Of a stretch of DNA of 17,602 nt, positions 13,017 through 17,602 are shown one piece after another. Below the pieces are notes generated by a model. It was not told where the DNA came from. It searched no databases and worked only from the letters and a program-made list of their open reading frames with translations. How positions within the stretch are numbered: position 1 is the first letter of the stretch; the number at the start of each line of letters is the position of its first letter. Source of the stretch: Pyrobaculum filamentous virus 2. Its lineage: Viruses > Taleaviricota > Tokiviricetes > Primavirales. A program made the translations under genes and the position numbers. The DNA is taken from the NCBI RefSeq assembly GCF_012979485.1, contig NC_074637.1. One strand, 5' to 3'.

Positions 13017-13142
13017 TGTCCGCCAATATTTAAGACTTATAATGAGACACTAGACAGAGTTATATTTTGTATAGGTGGGTACGGGGTTACGGTTTCAGTA
13101 GTACTTGTAGCATTAATACTAGTTTTACTGTTGATGTCATGA
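13017..13142 (+). pseudogene. Remnant duplicate of Thr-Pro protein membrane anchor
   Basis: In this frame 41 codons read CPPIFKTYNETLDRVIFCIG and continue into a hydrophobic anchor, then stop. It matches residues 505-545 of the Thr-Pro stalk protein at 25 of 41 positions, and the first 21 bases (13017-13037) are identical to 15214-15234. The frame has no ATG, GTG or TTG before its last few codons; an upstream stop lies at 12999. The ATG at 13016 is one base out of frame. The stop overlaps the next gene's ATG 13139, so it was once the end of a working gene. Best explained as the 3' end of a deleted or recombined surface gene; a frameshifted small membrane protein is the alternative. Confidence 0.7.
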
Positions 13143-13684
13143 ACGCTACGTTTCTAATATTGTTTTTCACAGCGTTTCTCAACATATCAAGCCCTGCTGT
13201 ATACTTTGACAGCGGGTGGTTCATGGGGTGGGACTGTAGCGTCCACGTGGGGTACTACCCCTATCACTGGGTTGTACACGAGCTAATCCATTACTATCGC
13301 CTATGTGTTATGAGATATAACTATGGGTTATACGAAGAATTTGAAGAGGGGATGGCAGAAGGACTAGCAGCGGCTTTCCTAGCACCAACGGTGAAAGAGC
13401 CAATTATATCATATGGAAAATATTGGAAAGCGAAGTACATTTATTGGTACGCAGTTACCCATGGAGACATAATATTTGACTATGAATTCAACTTTACATA
13501 CACAGACGTACGGCCGTACATTGGCAGGAATTATTACTTTTGGTATGAAATACTAAGCTGGGTGTGCAGTAAAGATGACCCAGAGTATACAGCGGTTCCA
13601 AAAGTATATAGAGAAGGGGAGAGAATAGTAATTATCATGGAAAAAATCGAAAGGCCATATCAGTGTCGAAATTTTTATAAATAA
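13139..13684 (+). CDS. Secreted HExxH metallopeptidase candidate
   Basis: A 181-residue protein with a signal-like hydrophobic N-terminus (FLILFFTAFLNISSPA) and a zinc-peptidase motif, H47-E-L-I-H51 in WVVHELIHYYR. The usual gluzincin third ligand is offered by E70 in EEFEEGMAEG, 19 residues after H51, resembling the EGxAE element of peptidase MA-type proteins. Four cysteines and an NFT site follow, as expected for an exported protein. The first ATG in frame, 13139, overlaps the stop of the upstream anchor remnant; an earlier TTG at 13067 is unlikely because it overlaps the remnant and lacks a hydrophobic start. It may cleave host surface or virion proteins during entry or exit. Activity is inferred from motifs. 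Confidence 0.75.
   Translation: MNATFLILFFTAFLNISSPAVYFDSGWFMGWDCSVHVGYYPYHWVVHELIHYYRLCVMRYNYGLYEEFEEGMAEGLAAAFLAPTVKEPIISYGKYWKAKYIYWYAVTHGDIIFDYEFNFTYTDVRPYIGRNYYFWYEILSWVCSKDDPEYTAVPKVYREGERIVIIMEKIERPYQCRNFYK
13672..13681 (+). promoter_or_regulatory. TATA box of Thr-Pro protein gene
   Basis: TTTTTATAAA is centred about 25 bases before GTG 13702 and overlaps the end of the metallopeptidase gene. It supports the leaderless GTG start. Confidence 0.7.
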
Positions 13685-13701
13685 TTAAATACTAATTCGA
13701 C

Positions 13702-15339
13702 GTGTCAGTTAGACCTCCAATTAAGTTTACACGGTTGGTAGATAACGTATTTAGGAGGCTGTCATATACTACCATAGAAACAAATAAAAGCCCTGGTACA
13801 GTTACGGTAGATACAACTACGGGTACGTATACGTATACTTATAATACTACAAATGATGGACATATAGTAAACGTATTTAGTATAAGTTTAGTTCCACGTG
13901 TAGTTATAGAGTTCACAGCTACTCCTGGGCCTGGCGGATTTCTTGGAGTTGGGGTTAAATTAAATTCTGGAACTTATGATACTCTTTGGATAATTATAGA
14001 TACAGGTCAAAATGTAAGAAAGATTGAATACCACAAAGGTACTGGATCTGATATATTGATAACATCTGTGTCAGGCGCAACTGCAGGTACTAAATATTAT
14101 GAGAGGTTAATAATAACGGGTCCTTATATAATGTGGTTTGAATCTACTGATGGTGTTACGTGGAATTTTATATGGGGTGGGGAGTTTACAAATGTTAATT
14201 TAAGAACTAAGAATATAATAACTGGAATAGCTGTAATCACTGGTAATTACAGTGGAAATAGTGGTAATCATGTCATAGACAATTTAGAAGTTAGTATATT
14301 TGGTGGACTTGGGTATAGAGATATGAGGAAGATAGTTAATCCAGATGGTACATGGTATAAAGATAGCAATGGGTATTATTACTTAATAGTGACGTTAGCT
14401 GGGTATCGAATACCTGGCGCTGCCACGGGTATAGTGAGGGCTACTAATCCAGCTGACGTGTCTACATGGCAATTAATATCAGTTGTTCTTTTTGACGACG
14501 GCAGTAATTATTTGGGTCACCATGCCGGGTGGGGCGTTGTAAATCAAGACGGTACAATAGACATTTACGTAAGTAGTTGGGGCGATTATGATTTAACGGG
14601 TACAGCTGACATAGTATATGCAAGTATAAACTTTAACACATTAATATCAAATAGTATTAATATACTCACATTTAGTAGGTTCGGATTAAATCCGGCGTAT
14701 GACCCAGCTTTAGCATATTATAATGGGTTCTGGTGGTTTGCAGTAGCAAAAGGAGGGCCACCATCAACTTCAGTATCACTGTATAGATGTAACAGTAAAC
14801 CAACTACATCGAATTTCAACACTGCATGTACTTTAGTATCAGATATATCTCACGGAACAGCAACAGAGGGGCCAGTATTTAATTATCACAATGGCGTATT
14901 AAAATTATACTTAATATATACAGGCGGTATATGGTATAGACACAGCCTAGATGGGATACAAGAAGCATCACTACAAACACCATCAGATATCAACAAAAGT
15001 CACCCAACTGGGTTCCCACCTAACTACTTCATATCATTTACAAATACGTGGATATATGGTATACCTGATAGCCACGGCGATGCTACAGCTATTACTGTAG
15101 ACCCAGCTTTCTACAACGATGTAACTCCGACGCCTACTCCCACACCAACTCCGACGCCTACTCCCACACCAACTCCGACACCCACGCCTACGCCTACGCC
15201 TACGCAAATGCCGTGTCCGCCAATATTTAAGACTGGTAATGAGGCTCTAGATGCTGTGGTGTTCTGTATTGGAAATTATGGTGTAACTGTAACCACCTTG
15301 ATTATTGGATTTATAATACTACTATTGTTGCTTAGGTGA
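13702..15339 (+). CDS. Lectin / GH43-like propeller / Thr-Pro stalk surface protein
   Basis: The largest gene, 545 residues. Residues about 35-202 look like a concanavalin-type lectin domain (WFESTDGVTW is characteristic). Residues about 204-470 repeat propeller-blade motifs (NGYYYLIVT; NQDGTIDIYVSSWG; YYNGFWWFAVAKGG; HNGVLKLYLIYTGG), as in GH43-type five-bladed glycosidases. D207, D334 (YDPA) and E389 (TEGP) lie about 127 and 55 residues apart, close to the GH43 Asp-Asp-Glu spacing. Residues 475-500 are 13 Thr-Pro pairs, a rigid and probably glycosylated stalk. C505-R545 is a membrane anchor. No signal peptide is seen. TTV1 encodes a Thr-Pro repeat protein, TPX (known). Likely the host-recognition or glycan-cleaving protein of the envelope. 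GTG 13702 is chosen from the TATA box. Confidence 0.8.
   Translation: MSVRPPIKFTRLVDNVFRRLSYTTIETNKSPGTVTVDTTTGTYTYTYNTTNDGHIVNVFSISLVPRVVIEFTATPGPGGFLGVGVKLNSGTYDTLWIIIDTGQNVRKIEYHKGTGSDILITSVSGATAGTKYYERLIITGPYIMWFESTDGVTWNFIWGGEFTNVNLRTKNIITGIAVITGNYSGNSGNHVIDNLEVSIFGGLGYRDMRKIVNPDGTWYKDSNGYYYLIVTLAGYRIPGAATGIVRATNPADVSTWQLISVVLFDDGSNYLGHHAGWGVVNQDGTIDIYVSSWGDYDLTGTADIVYASINFNTLISNSINILTFSRFGLNPAYDPALAYYNGFWWFAVAKGGPPSTSVSLYRCNSKPTTSNFNTACTLVSDISHGTATEGPVFNYHNGVLKLYLIYTGGIWYRHSLDGIQEASLQTPSDINKSHPTGFPPNYFISFTNTWIYGIPDSHGDATAITVDPAFYNDVTPTPTPTPTPTPTPTPTPTPTPTPTPTQMPCPPIFKTGNEALDAVVFCIGNYGVTVTTLIIGFIILLLLLR
15124..15201 (+). repeat. Thr-Pro coding repeat with 24-bp units
   Basis: Thirteen ACN-CCN pairs. 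Bases 15124-15147 and 15148-15171 are identical 24-bp units coding four Thr-Pro pairs each; the remaining five pairs are shorter variants ending in ACGCCT repeats. The exact 24-bp copy indicates recent expansion. Such tracts are recombination-prone, as known for TTV1. Confidence 0.95.
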
Positions 15340-16214
15340 TGAATATGGTTTTTTTCGTGTCTGTTGGGAGAAACGAGACTGAAAACGCGGTTAGGTATAC
15401 GTATGAGTCTGCTAGTAGGTTTGGTCATGTAGTATTTCATGTAGATGATGAAGAAGTGGCTAGGTGGGTTAGGTCTATCGTGAAGGGGGCTGATGTAGTG
15501 GTTGTTAGGGGGCTTGGGGAGGGCAGGGCGTGGTTCTTAGAGTATGTTGCTGATACTGGTGAGGAGGGGGTGATGATGGATTCTCATGTGTATGTGTTTA
15601 AGAGGCCTGAGTGTAGTGACTTGTGTGACTTTAAGAGGTATGACTTTGGGTTTGACGCAGATGGTGACCCGACTTCTGTAATTAATAAAGCAGTGTACCA
15701 CTATGGGCAGTGCAAATGGGATAGAAAGACGGAGTTTTTTGTGTTTGACTGTGACTATAAGCCGTTTTCTCACAATCCTCTTCAGTATGTGCACCCGGTG
15801 GTTGCTAGGGAGGTTGTAAACCTGTATTCTAAGTATGGGCTTAGGCCGATTTTTCCTGGGTATGGTAGTGACATGGAGCAGTTCTACGTGTCTGCGTGGC
15901 GTCTGGGGTTCTCGGGGACGTGTGTAGATGGTATTACATATGCGCATAGGGCTACTGTGAGTAACACTGGGCACCCGTTTTGGTCTGAGAGGTGGAAAGA
16001 CCGTGAATACTTTGATAAGTGGTTTCAGGCAAATGTGTGTTTCTTGAAGCTTCATGTGCCGGTGGAGAAGTGGGATTTGCCTAGGTCTGTAGGGTTTGAC
16101 CCGTCTTTATGTAAATATGTAGACGACAGGACGGCTAGGCTGATTAACGACGAATTTAGGAGGGGGTACTACGACTATGTGAAGTGGGCAGTTGATAGGG
16201 GGTTCATAAAATAG
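15339..16214 (+). CDS. Second GT-A type glycosyltransferase
   Basis: A 291-residue protein with a GT-A-like plan: beta start (MVFFVSVGRNETENAVRYTY), GEGRAWFLEYV at 60-70, D81-S-H83 as metal-binding DxH, then SDMEQFYVSAWRLGF (177-191) and DGITYAHRA (197-205). These mirror GGARATGIEYA, DSH, LDFVWALYSDKYGY and DEVIFTHK of the minus-strand enzyme, so the two are probably paralogues. DxH occurs in some GT-A enzymes such as polypeptide GalNAc transferases. Cysteines are more numerous than in the partner. ATG 15339 overlaps the stop of the Thr-Pro protein gene by one base (TGATG), so it is translationally coupled; that protein's Thr-rich stalk is an attractive acceptor. No anchor or signal peptide. 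Confidence 0.7.
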   Translation: MNMVFFVSVGRNETENAVRYTYESASRFGHVVFHVDDEEVARWVRSIVKGADVVVVRGLGEGRAWFLEYVADTGEEGVMMDSHVYVFKRPECSDLCDFKRYDFGFDADGDPTSVINKAVYHYGQCKWDRKTEFFVFDCDYKPFSHNPLQYVHPVVAREVVNLYSKYGLRPIFPGYGSDMEQFYVSAWRLGFSGTCVDGITYAHRATVSNTGHPFWSERWKDREYFDKWFQANVCFLKLHVPVEKWDLPRSVGFDPSLCKYVDDRTARLINDEFRRGYYDYVKWAVDRGFIK

Positions 16215-16215
16215 G

Positions 16216-16223
16216 TTAATTTA
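16216..16223 (+). promoter_or_regulatory. TATA box for small 16248 gene
   Basis: TTAATTTA, directly after the glycosyltransferase stop, is centred about 28 bases before GTG 16248. Confidence 0.45.
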
Positions 16224-16247
16224 GACGTCGGTTGAGTTGTTTCATAC

Positions 16248-16409
16248 GTGAAGCTGGTAAAGGGGTTTGTGGAGAGGATGAGGTCGGTAGCTGAGGTGTT
16301 AAGTGATAGGAGGTGGATTGAGTTTTGGGATAACGTAAATAGGATGCTTGACAGTGGTGACTGGAGGTTTAGGGCTGTGGTTAAGAAGGTGTATAAGGTG
16401 ATATATTAA
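16248..16409 (+). CDS. Small basic helical protein, GTG start
   Basis: A 53-residue frame fills most of the gap between two larger genes. The product is helical and basic with three tryptophans (DRRWIEFWDNVNRMLDSGDW, then RFRAVVKKVYKVIY). Codon choice (AGG, GTG, TGG, GTT) matches neighbouring genes. A TATA-like box precedes GTG 16248 at leaderless spacing, which supports it; there is no ATG near the start. It may be a nucleic-acid-binding or regulatory peptide, but no family is recognised. Confidence 0.55.
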   Translation: MKLVKGFVERMRSVAEVLSDRRWIEFWDNVNRMLDSGDWRFRAVVKKVYKVIY

Positions 16410-16434
16410 AAGGAGGTTAAGTCGTTGTTGTAAA

Positions 16435-16443
16435 GTATTTAAA
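16435..16443 (+). promoter_or_regulatory. TATA box for ferritin-like gene
   Basis: GTATTTAAA is centred about 24 bases before ATG 16463, giving a leaderless message. Confidence 0.65.
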
Positions 16444-16462
16444 CTGTGCAGTACACATCTAC

Positions 16463-16726
16463 ATGGCTGTTAACCCTGTTGAAATTGATAGGGATGAGGC
16501 GTTTAGCTTGGATGAGGTTAAGTGGGTTTTGCTCGAGGTTGCTAAGGCTGAGCTTGACGCGGTTGAGGAATATAGTCAATTCCTTAGATATGCTAAAGAT
16601 GAAAAGGTTAGGAGGGTTTTAGAGTATATTATTAGGGATGAAATGGAGCACTTTGCTCTTGCTGTAAATGTGCTGATGCAGATTGACCCGGCTTTTGCCA
16701 CAGAGGTAAGAAAAGTTTTAAAGTAG
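16463..16726 (+). CDS. Two-helix ferritin-like (EncFtn-like) diiron protein
   Basis: An 87-residue protein of two long helices. Helix one holds E30 and Y37 (AELDAVEEYSQFL); helix two holds E60 and H63 (RDEMEHFALA), the ExxH of ferritin-like proteins. The spacing E30-Y37-E60-H63 equals E32-Y39-E62-H65 of Rhodospirillum rubrum encapsulated ferritin (recalled), which dimerises to build one diiron ferroxidase site. Length and two-helix form also fit that family rather than four-helix ferritin or rubrerythrin. Role would be iron oxidation, storage or peroxide defence. No encapsulin gene is present here; the host may supply one or the protein may act alone. It has its own leaderless promoter. A non-metal helical hairpin is the alternative. 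Confidence 0.7.
   Translation: MAVNPVEIDRDEAFSLDEVKWVLLEVAKAELDAVEEYSQFLRYAKDEKVRRVLEYIIRDEMEHFALAVNVLMQIDPAFATEVRKVLK
16715..16723 (+). promoter_or_regulatory. TATA box for 16743 gene
   Basis: GTTTTAAAG overlaps the end of the ferritin-like gene and is centred about 24 bases before ATG 16743. Confidence 0.6.
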
Positions 16727-16742
16727 AAGTGGTATTGGACCT

Positions 16743-16958
16743 ATGGATGAAGTAATTGATAAGCTGAAGTCGATAACTGATAGGCTTCTGAAGATAATTG
16801 AAGCTATACTAGGCGTTGAATGCATAAGTGAGGATAAGTATAGGGAGGTTCAGAAGGCGCTTGAGGAAGTTGCTAAGAATCTTGAGGATGTGGCTAGTAA
16901 GCTAGAGGATTGGTATAGGCGTGTAGTTGGTGGCGGCACTAATGTCGCTAGGAGATAG
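16743..16958 (+). CDS. Small coiled-coil protein
   Basis: A 71-residue protein, nearly all helical, with heptad patterns in both halves (VIDKLKSITDRLLKIIEAIL and VQKALEEVAKNLEDVASKLE) separated by a short loop with one cysteine, and a flexible Gly/Arg tail (GGGTNVARR). It would form a helical hairpin or an oligomeric coiled coil. No family recognised. It has its own TATA box and its end overlaps the next gene by 17 bases. Confidence 0.7.
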   Translation: MDEVIDKLKSITDRLLKIIEAILGVECISEDKYREVQKALEEVAKNLEDVASKLEDWYRRVVGGGTNVARR

Positions 16959-17445
16959 GGTGCTTAACCTCTCAAAACGGATAAAGCAATACGTAGATTT
17001 TTTATACCCCGTATATGTCCCGACGTATACCCCTAAGACTGTGGCCGAGTATACGTTTGATGATATATACAACGTTGTAATGAGAAGTGGGGATATTGGG
17101 AGGCCTGACTACTGGCAGGTGTTGGACAATAGGTACTGGGTTACAACGGTAGACGACTTTAGGGAAATAGTATCTCGTGACTGGACTAAGCACAGAAGAT
17201 ATATCGATGATAGGTTTGACTGTGACAACTTTGCACTTCACTTTGTGGCTAGGATAAACGCTATGTATGGGTTGAACTCTGTTGGGATAGTGATAGACTA
17301 CGACGCGGCGCATGCGTACAACCTAGCCATAGTTATTGATGGTGGCAATTTGCGTAAGGTTGTTATAGAGCCTCAGACAGGTGAAATATTGTACAGGCCT
17401 GATGGTAATCTGCACAAACTACAGAACTGGGTACTGATTATGTGA
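16942..17445 (+). CDS. Papain-like / transglutaminase-like protein
   Basis: A 167-residue protein. The second half has the order Cys-His-acid typical of papain-like and transglutaminase-like hydrolases: C94 in RFDCDNFALHF at the start of a helix, H124 in DAAHAYNLAIV on a strand, and E143 in VIEPQTGEI on the next strand. Similar DCDxFA...HAYN...EPQ patterns occur in phage-encoded cysteine-peptidase-like proteins (recalled). The first half is Tyr-rich with no clear domain. No signal peptide. It may be a peptidase, amidase or inactive binding domain. ATG 16942 is preferred over TTG 16927; it lies in the end of the preceding gene. It is the last clear gene before the right terminus. Confidence 0.7.
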   Translation: MSLGDRVLNLSKRIKQYVDFLYPVYVPTYTPKTVAEYTFDDIYNVVMRSGDIGRPDYWQVLDNRYWVTTVDDFREIVSRDWTKHRRYIDDRFDCDNFALHFVARINAMYGLNSVGIVIDYDAAHAYNLAIVIDGGNLRKVVIEPQTGEILYRPDGNLHKLQNWVLIM

Positions 17446-17547
17446 TTGTAAAGGGTTTATCTGATCGTTTCTTTACAGTTGTACGTAGGCCTGCTCTAGT
17501 GTTTTCTGGACTGGCTGAAGTGGTAATATGGATTACAGAAGATCGCG
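17446..17547 (+). other. Right subterminal region without clear gene
   Basis: About 100 bases between the last gene and the right inverted repeat. A frame from GTG 17442 stays open to the physical end with no stop, but is not accepted as a gene. No promoter or repeat seen. Confidence 0.4.
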
Positions 17548-17602
17548 GTCTAACTCGCCGAGTAACTCGCCGCATCATCATCATCATCAACAACCCCCCC
17601 CC
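17548..17602 (-). repeat. Right inverted terminal repeat
   Basis: Reverse complement of bases 1-55 with one mismatch (G at 17569 opposite position 34). It contains the CAT/ATC triplet tract and ends in nine C. The match stops at 17548; the next bases inward differ from the left end. Confidence 0.95.

Noticed and set aside
13067-13138. TTG start 24 codons ahead of the metallopeptidase
   Set aside because: It lies within the anchor remnant in another frame and would hide the hydrophobic signal at the true N-terminus.
15124-15201. Thr-Pro tract as a simple assembly artefact
   Set aside because: It stays in frame, mixes codons, and Thr-Pro repeat proteins are known in TTV1, so it is taken as real.
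16410-16432. Perfect AGGAGGT ribosome-binding-like sequence
   Set aside because: It is followed only by TTG TTG TAA, so no gene uses it; the next gene is served by a leaderless TATA box.
1-17602. CRISPR array, rRNA, insertion sequence or integrase
   Set aside because: No regularly spaced repeats, rRNA-like stretch, transposase or integrase motif was seen on reading; tRNA genes were not found either, though a scan by software would be more reliable.

Overview
The window looks like a complete linear dsDNA genome of a virus of hyperthermophilic Thermoproteales archaea (Pyrobaculum or Thermoproteus). Both ends carry the same 55-base sequence as an inverted terminal repeat, each starting with nine G (or ending with nine C). 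Nearly all genes are on the + strand, often overlap as ATGA, and first genes of units sit about 25 bases after a TATA-like box with no room for a leader. Size, inverted ends, adjacent small helical coat-protein candidates and a Thr-Pro repeat protein fit family Tristromaviridae (TTV1, PFV1, PFV2). From memory the length is close to the roughly 17.6-17.7 kb of Pyrobaculum filamentous viruses 1 and 2; I could not run a comparison, so the species call is recall plus inference.

Layout. Bases 1-55: inverted repeat, then a G-rich non-coding left end to 315. Bases 316-6569: a tightly packed unit of 19 small genes, mostly unrecognised, with a possible single-strand-DNA-binding protein first, a Cas4-like FeS nuclease (3966-4535), several cysteine-rich small proteins and two small membrane proteins. 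Bases 6640-8675: the structural unit with candidate VP1, VP2 (ending in 15 glycines) and VP3, followed by a protein carrying a full trypsin-type His-Asp-Ser triad. Bases 8706-9839: three genes, two membrane-associated. Bases 9748-10476: the only minus-strand gene, a GT-A glycosyltransferase, divergent from a small gene at 10507. Bases 10722-13009: small membrane proteins around a 343-residue two-anchor envelope protein candidate. Bases 13017-16214: a surface module with a remnant membrane anchor, a secreted HExxH protease, a 545-residue lectin / beta-propeller / Thr-Pro stalk / anchor protein, and a second glycosyltransferase. Bases 16248-17445: four short genes, including a two-helix diiron protein resembling encapsulated ferritin and a Cys-His-acid papain-like protein. 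Bases 17548-17602: right inverted repeat.

Reading the genes together: VP1 and VP2 would wrap the DNA, VP3 would line the envelope, and the 343- and 545-residue proteins would project from it. Two glycosyltransferases could decorate them (the Thr-Pro stalk is an obvious acceptor) or alter host glycans. Three unrelated candidate peptidases sit beside structural or surface genes, which suggests proteolytic steps in maturation or entry. The most unusual points are the trypsin-like triad next to the coat genes, the ferritin-like protein, the GH43-like propeller on a Thr-Pro stalk, and a duplicated anchor whose break lies exactly at the Thr-Pro boundary.
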